Shown here: one piece after another, positions 1 to 9,841 of the stretch
How positions within the stretch are numbered: the first letter of the stretch is position 1
Layout of the letters: each line of letters starts with the position of its first letter
Assembly (NCBI RefSeq): GCF_000260715.1
Contig: NC_017834.1
Span: 992,001-1,056,000 of the forward strand
DNA: 64,000 nucleotides
Direction: 5' to 3'
DNA from: Bifidobacterium animalis subsp. animalis ATCC 25527
GTDB taxonomy: Bacteria; Actinomycetota; Actinomycetes; Actinomycetales; Bifidobacteriaceae
The notes under the pieces: generated by a model
Told to the model about the DNA's origin: nothing
The model's input: only the letters and a program-made list of their open reading frames with translations
Database searches by the model: none
Position numbers and translations under genes: made by a program

Positions 1-1405
1 CGGGCATCACTGAGACCAGCACCTGTCTGGGCACAGGGGCGATCGGTTCGAGCAGATCGGCACGACCGGTCTGCTCGCGTCTTGCGTTACGCGCCTTGGT
101 CGACTGTGCACGGGATGACGCGTCGCCGGCCGACATGCGCTGTGTCGATCCCATGGCCGTGCGCTGCTCTTCGACTTTGATCTGTGCTTTTTCCATACGA
201 ATCGGCGTGGGTTCCGCGCTCACGGCCGCGTCAAGCGTCGCAGCCTGGGCCATCGGTGGGTCCACGGTCGGTCGGGAGGATGGCAGTGCATCGGTCCGGC
301 GGAAGCCACCTGCTTCACGCTCACTGTACAGTTCCGAATACACCTGCATGATCAGATCGCTGATCAGTTCGGTGTCATCGACATCTTCGACGCGTTCCAC
401 ACTCCAGTTGCGTTCTCCGCGAATCGAGCCCGAGCGCACGAAGAATGCATGCACCGACGCCTCAAGCTCATCGGATGCAATGCCGAACACATCGGCATCC
501 ACATCCTGATCGAGAACAACCGCATTCTGCTCCACAACCGTGGAGAGCATCTGGATCTCATCTCGCAGGCGCGCGGCTTTTTCGAAATCGAGTTCGGCGC
601 TTGCCTCCTTCATAGCTGCAGTGAGTTTCGCCACATACGATTTGCCTATGCCTCCGGTGAGCACGCCGACCAATTGCTCGCACAGGCGCTTGTGGTCTTG
701 CGGGGTTATGCGCCCCACACAGGGGGCAGAGCATTTGCCTATCGACGCCAGCAGGCATGGCCTATTGGTGAGCTGCGCCTTGCGGAAGTTCGCATCGGTG
801 CACGTGCGCACCGGGAAGGTGCGTAGGAGTCCGTCGAGACTTTTGCGCAGATCCCACACCTTCGCATACGGCCCATAGTAGCGGGTGTCACGGCGCTTGC
901 GGCTGCGCGTGACCCAGATACGCGGGTACTCCTCGCCTATCGACAGCGCCAGGTATGGATAGGTCTTGTCGTCCCTGAACTGCACGTTGAACCGGGGGTC
1001 AAACTCTTTGATCCAGGTGTATTCCAGTGTGAGCGCCTCCAATTCGGTGCCCACCACCGTCCATTCCAAGGATCGGGCTGTGAGCACCATGGTCTGGGTG
1101 CGCGGGTGCAGCTGCCGCAATGGCTGGAAATAGTTGGACAGACGGTTGCGCAGGTTCTTGGCCTTGCCTACATAGATTACCTGTCCGTCGCCATCGCGCC
1201 ACTTATAGACGCCGGGCTGGGCAGGAATGTCACCCGTCTTGGGCCTGAAGAGATCACGGGAGTCACCGAGTAACGGTGCGCCGTTCGCATTCACGTCCTC
1301 CGGCATCTGTGCATGGCCGCCGGCGCTGGTATTGCCGGTGGCTCCCATGAGATCATCGGCAAGATGCCTCCAGGTTCCTGGCGCATGACGCTCGAAAATG
1401 GGCAT
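1..1405 (-). CDS. uvrC: UvrABC system protein C (UvrC), C-terminal part outside the window
   Basis: Dual-incision endonuclease subunit of nucleotide excision repair; it is recruited by UvrB at lesions and cuts on both sides. Translation of the minus strand from the ATG at 1405 gives a GIY-YIG nuclease domain (PGVYKWRD, then IYVGKAKNLRNRL) after an N-terminal extension of about 60 residues. Further on the conserved segment FDPRFNVQFRDDKTYPYL appears, and near the window edge a UVR-like region with VLDQDVDADVFGI. The start is supported by a GGGGAG ribosome site just upstream. The frame stays open to base 1, so the gene is incomplete only because the window ends. It lies 64 bp downstream of uvrA on the same strand, so the two probably share a transcript and the SOS box in front of uvrA. 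Confidence 0.95.
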   Translation of the reverse strand, partial: MPIFERHAPGTWRHLADDLMGATGNTSAGGHAQMPEDVNANGAPLLGDSRDLFRPKTGDIPAQPGVYKWRDGDGQVIYVGKAKNLRNRLSNYFQPLRQLHPRTQTMVLTARSLEWTVVGTELEALTLEYTWIKEFDPRFNVQFRDDKTYPYLALSIGEEYPRIWVTRSRKRRDTRYYGPYAKVWDLRKSLDGLLRTFPVRTCTDANFRKAQLTNRPCLLASIGKCSAPCVGRITPQDHKRLCEQLVGVLTGGIGKSYVAKLTAAMKEASAELDFEKAARLRDEIQMLSTVVEQNAVVLDQDVDADVFGIASDELEASVHAFFVRSGSIRGERNWSVERVEDVDDTELISDLIMQVYSELYSEREAGGFRRTDALPSSRPTVDPPMAQAATLDAAVSAEPTPIRMEKAQIKVEEQRTAMGSTQRMSAGDASSRAQSTKARNARREQTGRADLLEPIAPVPRQVLVSVMP

Positions 1406-1469
1406 GTCTCCCCTTATCGCTTGTTGCCGTGAATGATTTTGCCGACGGTGCGTGCGGCATGGCAATGTG

Positions 1470-4400
1470 TCATTGGTGCATGTCGCACGATGCCCGTTCG
1501 AGCATCGGTGCGAGGAATCTGCCTGTCCAAGACCCCTCGCATGTGACCAGATGCTCTGGCGTTCCCTCGGCGACGATCGTGCCACCTCCATCGCCGCCCT
1601 CGGGACCAAGGTCGATGAGCCAGTCGCAGGACTTCACCACATCGAGGTTGTGCTCGATGATGATCACCGTGTTGCCTTTGTCGACGAGTCCCTGCAGCAC
1701 CAGCAGCAACTTGTTCACGTCTTCGAAGTGCAGGCCGGTGGTGGGCTCGTCGAGAATGTAGACCGTCTTGCCGGTGGAACGTCGTTGCAGCTCGGTGGCC
1801 AGTTTCACGCGTTGGGATTCGCCACCCGACAACGTGGTGGCTGGCTGTCCGAGACGGATATACCCCAGCCCGACGTCCACCAATGTGTTAAGGTAGCGTG
1901 AGATGGAGGGGTACGCCTTGAAGAACTCGGCGGCTTCGCTGATCGGCATGTCGAGGATGTCGCTGACGGTCTTGCCGTTGTACTTCACCTCGAGTGTTTC
2001 GCGATTATAGCGTTTGCCGTGGCATTCCTCGCATTCCACATAGACATCCGGAAGGAAGTTCATCTCGATCTTCAAGGTGCCGTCACCGTGACAGGCTTCG
2101 CAACGGCCGCCCTTGACATTGAAGGAGAACCGTCCGGGACCGTAGCCGCGAACCTGTGCCTCGGGAGTCTTGGCGAACAGGGCGCGGATTTTGTCCCATA
2201 CGCCGGTGTAGGTCGCCGGATTCGAACGGGGGGTGCGTCCGATCGGGTTCTGGTCGACATGAATCACTTTGTCGCACTGGCCCACACCCTCGACACGCGT
2301 ATGCTTGCCGGGCACGATCCGTGCACCGTTGAGCTTGTCGGCCAGCACCGGGTAGAGAATCTGATTCACGAGCGTCGATTTGCCGGATCCGGAGACGCCG
2401 GTCACGCAGGTCATCACGCCGAGGGGGAACTTGACGTCGATGTTCTTCAGATTGTTCTCGCGGGCGCCCACCACCTTCAGCATGCGTGAACGGTCTATCT
2501 TGCGCCGTGTCTTCGGCACTTCGATGCTACGGCGCCCCGCAATGTAGTCGCCGGTGATCGACCGCGGCGCGTTGACAAGGTGTTCGGCGGGGCCGGAATA
2601 CACGACCTCTCCGCCCTGTTCGCCGGCCTTCGGGCCGATGTCTACCACCCAATCGGCGCTCGTGATCGTGTCTTCATCATGTTCGACCACCACGAGCGTG
2701 TTGCCGAGGTCGCGAAGATGATGCAATGTGGAGATGAGCCGGGCGTTGTCTCGCTGATGCAGTCCGATTGACGGCTCGTCGAGTACGTACATGACGCCCA
2801 CGAGTCCGGAGCCGATTTGGGTCGCCAGTCGAATGCGCTGGGCTTCGCCTCCAGACAGCGTTTTGGCGGCACGGGAAAGAGTGAGGTAGTTCAGGCCGAC
2901 ATCGTTGAGGAATCCGAGGCGTGCTCGGATCTCCTTGACCACCTCACCCGCGATTTTCGCCGCAGCTCCGGTCAGTGAGAGGTTGTTGATCCATTCGAGG
3001 CTGCGCTCGGCCGCCATGTCGCACACATCGGCGATTGATTCCCCGTCGACGGTGATGGCCAGCACCTCCGGTCGGAGTCGCTTGCCGTGGCAGGCGCTGC
3101 AGGGCACTTCGCGCATGTACGATTCATAGTATTGTTTGCGTTGTTCGGAATCGGTCTCCTCGTGTCGTCGCATGAGGGATCGAATCACACCTTCGAAGCC
3201 GGTGGTGTATTCGCGCATACGTCCCCAGCGGTTACGATACGAAACCTCAACCTTGAAGTCGCGGCCGTAGAGGATTGCCTGGCGCACCTCCTCGGGGAGG
3301 TCCTTCCATGGGGTATCGAGACTGAACCCCATCTGATCGGCGAGTCCTTCAAGCAGGTGACGGTAATAGTCGCCGCTGCTCTTCGTCATCATCCAAGGCT
3401 CTATGGCTCCCTCGTTCAACGTCTTGTCGGGGTCGGGAACCACGAGTTCGGGGTCGATTTCCAAGCTGAAACCGAGGCCCGTACATTCCGGGCATGCACC
3501 ATAGGGCGCATTGAACGAGAACGTGCGCGGCTCGATCTCGTCGAGATCGAGGGTATGGCCATTCGGGCAGGCCATATGCTCGGAGAACGGCACCTGCCTT
3601 TTCGGATCGTCCTGTGGCAGGTCGACGAATTCGGCGACCATCACCCCATGGGCCAATCGCAGCGCAGTCTCAACGGAATCCGTAAGACGCTGGCGAATGC
3701 CATCACGAATCACCAAACGGTCGATGACGACCGAGATCGTATGCTTCTTCTGCTTCGTCAGCGTGATGTCGTCGGACAGTTGCCGCATCTCGCCGTCTAT
3801 GATGGCTCTTGCGTACCCATCGCCACGCAGAAGTTCGAGCAGATCGGTGAACTCCCCTTTTCGCCCTCGCACTACTGGCGCCAGAATCTGGAAGCGGGTT
3901 CGCTCGGGGTATGCGAGCAGTGCATCCACCATCTGCTGGGGGGTCTGGGCCTGCACCGGTTCGCCACACACCGGGCAGTGCGGTATGCCGGTTCTGGCGA
4001 ACAGCAGGCGCAGGTAATCGTAGATTTCGGTAATCGTTCCCACCGTGGAACGTGGATTGCGGTTGGTCGTTTTCTGGTCGATGGAGACCGCCGGGCTCAG
4101 ACCCTCGATGAAATCGACATCCGGTTTGTCCATCTGCCCGAGGAACTGGCGGGCATAGGCGGAAAGCGATTCGACATACCTGCGCTGGCCCTCCGCGAAC
4201 AACGTGTCGAAAGCCATCGATGACTTGCCGGACCCCGATAGGCCTGTGAACACGACCATGCGGTTTCGGGGGAATTCCAGATCCACATCCTTGAGGTTGT
4301 GCTCGCGGGCACCCTGCACCACGATTTTGAGATCATTGGGCAAGTGGCCGATGTCGGCCACCAGATTGCCATCGTGTTCCTCGAGGGGTGCCTTGCCGAG

Positions 4401-4502
4401 CTCCCTGCTCAGGAACGAGTCGCTCGTCATCACCTTTTCCACGACCGTTTCCCTGCTCGCCCGTGCATCATGATTTGCCAAGGCATTCCTCCCGTCAGGC
4501 AT
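1470..4502 (-). CDS. uvrA: Excinuclease ABC subunit A (UvrA)
   Basis: DNA-damage recognition ATPase of nucleotide excision repair, acting as a dimer with UvrB. The protein (about 1,010 residues, normal for the family) has two ABC modules: Walker [20 protein letters not shown] near the N-terminus and [15 protein letters not shown] in the second half, with signature motifs [12 protein letters not shown] and [12 protein letters not shown]. Zinc-finger cysteine pairs are visible (CPVC, CPEC/CSAC, and CEACHGDG with CEECHGKR). I chose the ATG at 4502 because GGAAAGAG precedes it; an in-frame ATG at 4430, preceded by GGAAAAGG, is an equally possible start. The open frame continues upstream to 4643, but that stretch covers the likely promoter. 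A LexA-type palindrome 73 bp upstream indicates SOS control. Confidence 0.96.
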   Translation of the reverse strand: MPDGRNALANHDARASRETVVEKVMTSDSFLSRELGKAPLEEHDGNLVADIGHLPNDLKIVVQGAREHNLKDVDLEFPRNRMVVFTGLSGSGKSSMAFDTLFAEGQRRYVESLSAYARQFLGQMDKPDVDFIEGLSPAVSIDQKTTNRNPRSTVGTITEIYDYLRLLFARTGIPHCPVCGEPVQAQTPQQMVDALLAYPERTRFQILAPVVRGRKGEFTDLLELLRGDGYARAIIDGEMRQLSDDITLTKQKKHTISVVIDRLVIRDGIRQRLTDSVETALRLAHGVMVAEFVDLPQDDPKRQVPFSEHMACPNGHTLDLDEIEPRTFSFNAPYGACPECTGLGFSLEIDPELVVPDPDKTLNEGAIEPWMMTKSSGDYYRHLLEGLADQMGFSLDTPWKDLPEEVRQAILYGRDFKVEVSYRNRWGRMREYTTGFEGVIRSLMRRHEETDSEQRKQYYESYMREVPCSACHGKRLRPEVLAITVDGESIADVCDMAAERSLEWINNLSLTGAAAKIAGEVVKEIRARLGFLNDVGLNYLTLSRAAKTLSGGEAQRIRLATQIGSGLVGVMYVLDEPSIGLHQRDNARLISTLHHLRDLGNTLVVVEHDEDTITSADWVVDIGPKAGEQGGEVVYSGPAEHLVNAPRSITGDYIAGRRSIEVPKTRRKIDRSRMLKVVGARENNLKNIDVKFPLGVMTCVTGVSGSGKSTLVNQILYPVLADKLNGARIVPGKHTRVEGVGQCDKVIHVDQNPIGRTPRSNPATYTGVWDKIRALFAKTPEAQVRGYGPGRFSFNVKGGRCEACHGDGTLKIEMNFLPDVYVECEECHGKRYNRETLEVKYNGKTVSDILDMPISEAAEFFKAYPSISRYLNTLVDVGLGYIRLGQPATTLSGGESQRVKLATELQRRSTGKTVYILDEPTTGLHFEDVNKLLLVLQGLVDKGNTVIIIEHNLDVVKSCDWLIDLGPEGGDGGGTIVAEGTPEHLVTCEGSWTGRFLAPMLERASCDMHQ

Positions 4503-4574
4503 CGCTCTTTCCACGCCGTCTGTATGCAATCGGCTTATGTGTATGCAGTATCGTACATCAATTCCACGCAAAAG

Positions 4575-4590
4575 TCGAACACTTGTTCGA
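4575..4590. promoter_or_regulatory. LexA (SOS) box upstream of uvrA
   Basis: TCGAACACTTGTTCGA is a 16-nt palindrome (six-base arms around a four-base centre) matching the Gram-positive/actinobacterial LexA box CGAAC-N4-GTTCG. It lies 73-88 bp before the chosen uvrA start, in the divergent region between uvrA and the TspO-like gene. On the minus strand TTCGAC at its edge could serve as a -35 with TACGAT 18 bp later as a -10; this promoter assignment is inference. The site could in principle affect the divergent gene as well. Confidence 0.85.
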
Positions 4591-4758
4591 TTGTGGGACG
4601 TGTGCCGCAGCCACCCAAATAACAACATATGCCGTCGCCGCATATTCCATCGTCGGGTTTTCCCGGTTGACTGAATTCGATGCTCATGCCGAACATGCGC
4701 GCCGGCTGGCTATATCGTGGAGTCATACACATGCATTCACTCGTATTTGGGAGAGCTG

Positions 4759-5712
4759 ATGGGCGAGAAGAGACAGACAGAGCATACGCAGGCCAATGCG
4801 GTGACCGTGGAGCCGAAAAGCAGTTTGCAGCGTTCGCAACAGAAGGTGCGGCATGACATTGAGATGATCTGTACGTGGGTGTCGTTCGCCGCATTGGTCG
4901 TGTGCAACGTGCTGGCACAGACCGGCGTGATGCGTCGAATGGTCAAGCCGCAGCATTCGGAGGCGTTCACTTGGTTCGTGCCGGCGCGATATACGGATCT
5001 CATCTGGGCGGTCATATTCGTGTCCGCCGCCGTTTGGCTTGTGCGTCTCGGCAACGATAAGCACCGCGCGAGGAACCTGGGCAAGATCCCGGCCAGTCTC
5101 CTCGGAATCTTGTTCATTGCCGCCTGCGTACTGCAAATCGCGTGGCTGTTCTGCTTCCATGCCGTGAACTACCCGGCCACGATCACCTTGGTGTTTGCCT
5201 CGACCATAGTGATCTGGGTGCTATGGTTCTTCTCCCGGAGACATGACAGAACGCTGTGGGGCTGGGTTCCGTTCTCGCTTTGGGGTTCATGGCTGGGAAT
5301 CGAGACCATCACCGACATCGCACGCGCAGTGAGCTACTATCTGTCCAAAGACGGTTCGCTTTCTGCGTTCGGACAGATGATTTCCACAATCATCCTGGCT
5401 TTGCTGTTGCTGGCTGCCGCCTGCGCCATGCGCTGGTACATGGGTGATTGGGTGTTCGGGCTGTGCGTGTTGTGGTCCGTGCTCGGAGTGGCGATTCGAA
5501 TCATGGACACTTCGAAGATCACCGCAGTGATTGTCATCATCGCCGAGACCATCGCCGCCGCACTCATGTATCTGCCATGGCGTCATCTGACCGGAAGGCT
5601 CAATTCCGCGGACGCGCTCTCCTCGGCACATGCGGGTGCGGTGGATGAGCAGGGACGGAAGAGCGTGGAATCCGACGGAGAACTGCAATCGACGGATCAC
5701 CCAGGCGCCTAG
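4759..5712 (+). CDS. TspO/MBR-like multi-pass membrane protein
   Basis: An integral membrane protein of 317 residues, function not established. Hydrophobic segments are spread along the chain (for example ICTWVSFAALVVCNVLA, YTDLIWAVIFVSAAVWLV, LLGILFIAACVLQIAWLF, ITLVFASTIVIWVLWFF, and several more up to residue 285), giving about eight to ten membrane spans. The order of tryptophan-rich spans, including a PARYTDLIWAVIF segment in place of the usual TPPGWVF-type motif, resembles the tryptophan-rich sensory (TspO) family as found in actinobacteria. The C-terminal 35 residues are polar. I start at the ATG at 4759 because GGGAGAGCTG precedes it; the frame is open to 4717. A hairpin follows the stop. 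Confidence 0.7.
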   Translation: MGEKRQTEHTQANAVTVEPKSSLQRSQQKVRHDIEMICTWVSFAALVVCNVLAQTGVMRRMVKPQHSEAFTWFVPARYTDLIWAVIFVSAAVWLVRLGNDKHRARNLGKIPASLLGILFIAACVLQIAWLFCFHAVNYPATITLVFASTIVIWVLWFFSRRHDRTLWGWVPFSLWGSWLGIETITDIARAVSYYLSKDGSLSAFGQMISTIILALLLLAAACAMRWYMGDWVFGLCVLWSVLGVAIRIMDTSKITAVIVIIAETIAAALMYLPWRHLTGRLNSADALSSAHAGAVDEQGRKSVESDGELQSTDHPGA

Positions 5713-5753
5713 GAGCATAGGTGAGGCTTTCGTCACGCCGTCTGTGAGTCAGC

Positions 5754-5788
5754 CAGCCGCGTACCGGAATTTCCCGGGTACGCGGCTG
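5754..5788 (+). terminator. Hairpin terminator after the TspO-like gene
   Basis: A perfect 12-bp stem (CAGCCGCGTACC with its complement, 11-nt loop) begins 42 bp after the stop of the TspO-like gene and ends 20 bp before the glycosylase start. Only a short T-rich tail (TTGTGT) follows, so termination may be partial. Confidence 0.6.
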
Positions 5789-5808
5789 TTGTGTATGAGG
5801 TGAGCACT

Positions 5809-6336
5809 ATGGAACGATTTATTCATGTGGAGCATGGTTTCGGACCCTGCTATGCGGCGGATTCGACTCGCCTGTTCCTTGGCACCATGGCGAGCCCGAA
5901 ATCACGGGAAGCCGGCTTCTTCTACATGCATCCGCGCAACCGGTTCTGGCCGATCATGCAGGCGTTGTTCGCCGATCCGGAAGATGCATCCGACGTGGTT
6001 GGAGACACCCCGGATTCACGCCGGGCATTCGCACTGCGTCACCGGTTCGCGTTGTGGGACACGGTGGAGTCATGCGATATTGTCGGCGCCAGCGATTCGA
6101 GCATCCGCAACGTCGTGCCCAGCGACTTGAGCGAGATCATTCGCAATTCACAGATCTCACATATCTACGCGTGCGGGCAGAAGGCGGACCAGCTGTTCCA
6201 CAAATACAGCGAGCCGATGCTCGAGTGCAATGGCATCCATGTGCCTGAAACGGCTCTTCCCTCCACTTCCCCTGCATACGCCTCGAAGACGCTCGACCAA
6301 CTTGTCGACATATATCGAGAGCGCATTTTCGACTGA
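5809..6336 (+). CDS. DNA-deoxyinosine / uracil-type DNA glycosylase
   Basis: Base-excision repair enzyme of the uracil-DNA glycosylase superfamily. The start of the protein carries the active-site stretch LFLGTMASPKSREAGFFY followed by MHPRNRFWP, which is characteristic of the hypoxanthine/deoxyinosine glycosylase branch (family 6-like) and of Mug-like enzymes. The middle has FALWDTVESCDIVGASDSSI, the usual second conserved block. Length (175 residues) fits the family. The ATG at 5809 is preceded by GAGGTGAG; the frame opens 18 bases earlier at 5791 without a ribosome site. Substrate preference (hypoxanthine versus uracil) is inferred from the motif only. Confidence 0.85.
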   Translation: MERFIHVEHGFGPCYAADSTRLFLGTMASPKSREAGFFYMHPRNRFWPIMQALFADPEDASDVVGDTPDSRRAFALRHRFALWDTVESCDIVGASDSSIRNVVPSDLSEIIRNSQISHIYACGQKADQLFHKYSEPMLECNGIHVPETALPSTSPAYASKTLDQLVDIYRERIFD

Positions 6337-6392
6337 TTCCGGTTCGCCTGCCGGTTGAAGATGTAGGAATAAGAAGACCCAAGGAGCCTGAT

Positions 6393-7022
6393 ATGCTCAA
6401 CGCCCTATGCCATATCCACGACGATTCCTCGCCGCTGTTCCTCATGTTCCACGGATACGGAAATGACGAGCATGAAATGATCCGCGTCATTGAGGCCGTT
6501 GGCAAGCACAACCAGATGAGCTACATCAGTTTCCGCGCCCCATTCGAGCGCGAGTACATGGGCGGCTATTCGTGGTACCCGCATGGATGCGGCGCCGAGG
6601 AGCGCAGACGGTTGGCAGATGAAAACATCGGGGGAATCATGAGGTTGCTCGACTCCCCCATCTGCCGCAATCGTCCGACCGTCTGCATCGGTTTCTCCCA
6701 AGGTGGCTATATGAGTCTGCGTATGGTGCTTGCGGAACCCACGATGTTCGACGCCGCCATATTGATGAGCCCCTCCTTCGTCGGCGGATTATCCGATGAC
6801 GAGCGGGAGCGGCTCATGCACAGCCGTACACGTTTCTTACTATGCTATGGCGAGGATGACACGACGATTCCGCGGGCCGACCAATGCAGGATCCGCGAAT
6901 GCCTGCAGCGGACCGGCAGGCTGACATACCGGGACTACCCGCAGACGGCACATGCGATCGTCGCCCGGGAGATACAAGACATACGAGAGTTCATACAGGA
7001 GATGGTGACCCATGCCGATTGA
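6393..7022 (+). CDS. Alpha/beta hydrolase, phospholipase/carboxylesterase family
   Basis: A 209-residue serine hydrolase, probably cytoplasmic since no signal peptide is visible. The fold is shown by the oxyanion strand LFLMFHGYGNDEHEM, the nucleophile elbow GFSQGGYMSL (Ser in GFSQG), a YGEDDTTIP segment holding the likely catalytic Asp, and TAHAI near the C-terminus with the likely catalytic His. The natural ester substrate is unknown. A strong ribosome site (AAGGAG) precedes the ATG. Its last 11 bases overlap the following ABC-F gene, so the two are probably co-translated. Confidence 0.85.
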   Translation: MLNALCHIHDDSSPLFLMFHGYGNDEHEMIRVIEAVGKHNQMSYISFRAPFEREYMGGYSWYPHGCGAEERRRLADENIGGIMRLLDSPICRNRPTVCIGFSQGGYMSLRMVLAEPTMFDAAILMSPSFVGGLSDDERERLMHSRTRFLLCYGEDDTTIPRADQCRIRECLQRTGRLTYRDYPQTAHAIVAREIQDIREFIQEMVTHAD

Positions 7023-8613
7023 CGCGCAGGGACTTGAGATTCAGATCGGTGCCCGCACGCTGCTGCACCCGACGAACTTCCATGTGACGAAGGGTGACAA
7101 AATCGGCCTGGTGGGCCGAAACGGCGCAGGCAAGACCACACTCACCCGCGTCATCACCGGAGACATGCTCCCCACCGCGGGCACCGTTCGTGTCTCGGGC
7201 AAACTCGGCTACCTTCCGCAGGACACCCATGCCGCTGATCCGGAACAGACGGCGCTCGACCGTATGATGAGCGCACGTGACATCGCCTCAATCATCAAAC
7301 GAATCCGCAAGGCCGAGAAAGAGATGACCAGCCCGGATCCGGACGTGATAACGAAGGCGATGAACCGGTACGACAAGGCGATGCAGGATTTCGAGAAAGC
7401 CGGCGGGTATGCGGCGCAATCGGAGGCGACCGCAATGGCCGCCAGCCTCGGCCTACCCCAGGAGGTCATGGGCCAACAACTCGGCACGCTCTCCGGCGGA
7501 CAACGCCGGCGCATAGAACTGGCACGCATCCTCTTCTCCGATGCCGACACGCTCATCCTGGACGAACCGACAAACCATCTAGATGCCGATTCCATACTGT
7601 GGTTGCGCGAATTCCTGAAGAAATACGAAGGCGGATTCCTCGTAATCTCCCACTCCAACGAACTGCTCGACGAGGTGGTGAACAAAGTATGGCACCTCGA
7701 CGCCCAGCTCGGCCAGATCGACATGTACTCGCTCGGTTGGAAGGCATACCTACACCAGCGCGTCGTGGACGAGGAGCGCCGTCGCCGTGAGCGTGAAGTG
7801 GCTGAGAAGAAGGCCGAGCGCCTCATGCAGCAGGGCATTCGACTGCATGCCAAAGCCACAAAAGCCGTGGCAGCGCAGAACATGATGCGTCGAGCCGAAC
7901 GTCTCCTCGCCGAAACCTCCGTGGCCCAGAAGAAGGAGAAGGTGGCCGACATACGCTTCCCGGAGCCGGCACCATGCGGCAAGACCCCCATCGAGGCGAA
8001 GGACATCTCGAAAGCCTATGGCTCGAACATCGTATTCGCGGGAGTCAATCTGGCCATCGACAAAGGCTCCCGGGTGGTCATCCTCGGGTACAACGGTGCG
8101 GGCAAGACCACCACACTGCGTTTGCTCGCCCATCTTGAGGAGCCGGACACCGGCGTAGTCGAATACGGCCATGGCGCGAAAATCGGCTATTTCGCCCAGG
8201 AGCACGACACCCTGGATCTAGGCATCACCGTGCTCGAGAACCTGCAGCGAGTGGCACCCGAACTCACCGACACCCAAGCGCGCTCCATACTCGGATCGTT
8301 CCTGTTCTCCGGTGACGATGCCTTCAAACTCACCCACGTGCTTTCGGGCGGCGAGAAGACCCGACTGGCGCTCGCCACGTTGGTGACCTCCCGTGCCAAT
8401 GTGCTGCTGCTCGACGAACCCACGAACAATCTCGATCCCGCCTCGCGCAATGAGATTCTCAAGGCAATCTCGAAATACGAGGGAGCGATTGTGCTGGTCA
8501 CCCACGATGAGGGCGCCGTCGAGGCGCTCCGACCAGAGCGCGTGCTGCTCATGCCGGATGGCGACGAGGATCTGTGGAACGATTCGTATCTGGAGCTTGT
8601 CGCCGAGGAGTGA
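7012..8613 (+). CDS. ABC-F family ATPase
   Basis: A soluble duplicated ATPase (533 residues) of the ABC-F class, which act on ribosomes or, in some members, give antibiotic resistance. There are no membrane spans. Domain 1 has Walker A GRNGAGKTT near residue 36, signature LSGGQRRRIELA and Walker B TLILDEPTNHLDADS; domain 2 has GYNGAGKTT, LSGGEKTRLALA and VLLLDEPTNNLD. A highly charged helical linker (EERRRREREVAEKKAERL) joins them, as expected for the P-site tRNA-interaction motif. It overlaps the esterase gene by 11 bp. A housekeeping translation-factor role is more likely than resistance, but the sequence alone does not decide it. Confidence 0.92.
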   Translation: MPIDAQGLEIQIGARTLLHPTNFHVTKGDKIGLVGRNGAGKTTLTRVITGDMLPTAGTVRVSGKLGYLPQDTHAADPEQTALDRMMSARDIASIIKRIRKAEKEMTSPDPDVITKAMNRYDKAMQDFEKAGGYAAQSEATAMAASLGLPQEVMGQQLGTLSGGQRRRIELARILFSDADTLILDEPTNHLDADSILWLREFLKKYEGGFLVISHSNELLDEVVNKVWHLDAQLGQIDMYSLGWKAYLHQRVVDEERRRREREVAEKKAERLMQQGIRLHAKATKAVAAQNMMRRAERLLAETSVAQKKEKVADIRFPEPAPCGKTPIEAKDISKAYGSNIVFAGVNLAIDKGSRVVILGYNGAGKTTTLRLLAHLEEPDTGVVEYGHGAKIGYFAQEHDTLDLGITVLENLQRVAPELTDTQARSILGSFLFSGDDAFKLTHVLSGGEKTRLALATLVTSRANVLLLDEPTNNLDPASRNEILKAISKYEGAIVLVTHDEGAVEALRPERVLLMPDGDEDLWNDSYLELVAEE

Positions 8614-8648
8614 AGGCGATGGGATGGGTTGCGGCGTTGTTTGCGTGC

Positions 8649-8720
8649 GCAATCAGGATTCGCATATCATAGTGGCCCGGACGAAAGTTCGGGCCACTAT
8701 GATATGCGAATCCTGATTGC
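8649..8720. terminator. Very long perfect hairpin, bidirectional terminator
   Basis: Bases 8649-8679 and 8690-8720 are exact reverse complements (31 bp). Three further pairs (C-G, A-T, G-T wobble) close a GAAA tetraloop at 8683-8686, so the stem is about 34 bp with no bulge. It separates the convergent ABC-F and cation-efflux genes, and its right end touches the stop codon of the latter. Position fits a bidirectional terminator, though the stem is far longer than a usual intrinsic terminator and there is no clear T-tract. Confidence 0.75.
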
Positions 8721-9790
8721 TACTCCATGAGATCAACCGGTTCGTCCGGCGTCCCCGCCTGCGTCTCTCGCATCACATCGGGTTCCACATAGATTTCCCA
8801 GTTATACCATGGCATCGCGGTACGCACCGCATCCTCGATTTTGTTCACCGTCGTCACATCGTAATCACGGTCGAGCTTGGAGGTCTGCACTTTGAGGCAG
8901 AGCAGAATGTTGTCTTCCGACATATGCACGCTCTGCATGTTGAGGAGATCCTCCACGCCCTCGGTTCCCTCGACCGCCTTGATGATCCGCTCCTGTGTCA
9001 ACGGGCTCACCGACTCCCCTATGAGCAGCGAACCGGTCTTGTAGGCGAGGAGCAGCGAACCGGCAATCAACACGATGCCTACGAACATGCCGCCAAGCGC
9101 ATCGTACAGTTCGTCACCGGTGCAGATCGCGAGTCCTATGCCGAGGAAGGCGAACACCAGACCGATCAATGCGAGCGTGTCTTCCATGATCACCGAGGCG
9201 AGGTCGGCGGATTTCGTCACTCTCCAGAACCGATAGATACCCATATGCGGCATTCCGGTATGCCGCATGCGTTCATTGGACTCTTTGACCGACTGGTGCA
9301 GACCGTACCCCTCAAGGCAGGCGCTGATGATCACGACGATCAGCGCAACCACGAGCTCACCCCGGTTCGCCACTCGTGCCGACTGATCGGAGAGCACCTC
9401 GGTGATCTTCTTGACGGCCTCGCTTGTCGAGAAGAAGCCGCCCACGAAGAACAGCAAGGTTGCCACGACGAACGATGCCAAGTATTTGACGCGGAACCAA
9501 CCGAAGGGGTGTTGTGGGTTCTTGCGTTTCTTGCGGGCCACGCTGCCGCCGGCCATCAATACGATCTCATTCGTGCAGTCCGCTATCGAATGCACCGATT
9601 CGGAGAGCATGGCCGAGGATTGTGTGAATGCCCAAGCCGCGAGTTTGGCGATGGCCACGCCGACGTTCGCCGCCAACGCCGCCTTGACGGCTGCGCCCTC
9701 ATGTTTTCTCTCTTCCTGGACGATCGGATTGTCCGGTTTGGGTGGAATATGCCGAGGTTGTGCCATATCGGTCTGCGTGGATGTACTCAT
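8720..9790 (-). CDS. Cation diffusion facilitator (CDF) family transporter
   Basis: Proton-coupled exporter of divalent metals such as zinc in the cytoplasmic membrane. The protein has 356 residues with a polar N-terminus of about 33 residues. The first spans carry AMLSESVHSIADCTNEIVLM, the family metal-site helix (H and D in HSIAD), and HPFGWFRVKYLASFVVA follows, a pattern close to the ZnT9-like branch. Later spans include DLASVIMEDTLALIGLVFAFLGIG, and the C-terminal soluble domain starts around SPLTQERIIKAVEGTEGVEDLL. The metal cannot be assigned with certainty. It stands alone between a long hairpin and the carboxymuconolactone-decarboxylase-like gene. Confidence 0.9.
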   Translation of the reverse strand: MSTSTQTDMAQPRHIPPKPDNPIVQEERKHEGAAVKAALAANVGVAIAKLAAWAFTQSSAMLSESVHSIADCTNEIVLMAGGSVARKKRKNPQHPFGWFRVKYLASFVVATLLFFVGGFFSTSEAVKKITEVLSDQSARVANRGELVVALIVVIISACLEGYGLHQSVKESNERMRHTGMPHMGIYRFWRVTKSADLASVIMEDTLALIGLVFAFLGIGLAICTGDELYDALGGMFVGIVLIAGSLLLAYKTGSLLIGESVSPLTQERIIKAVEGTEGVEDLLNMQSVHMSEDNILLCLKVQTSKLDRDYDVTTVNKIEDAVRTAMPWYNWEIYVEPDVMRETQAGTPDEPVDLME

Positions 9791-9841
9791 TGCTCACTTC
9801 TTCACTGATTGCAAGGGTGCGGAACCGCACGGGCGGTTCGG

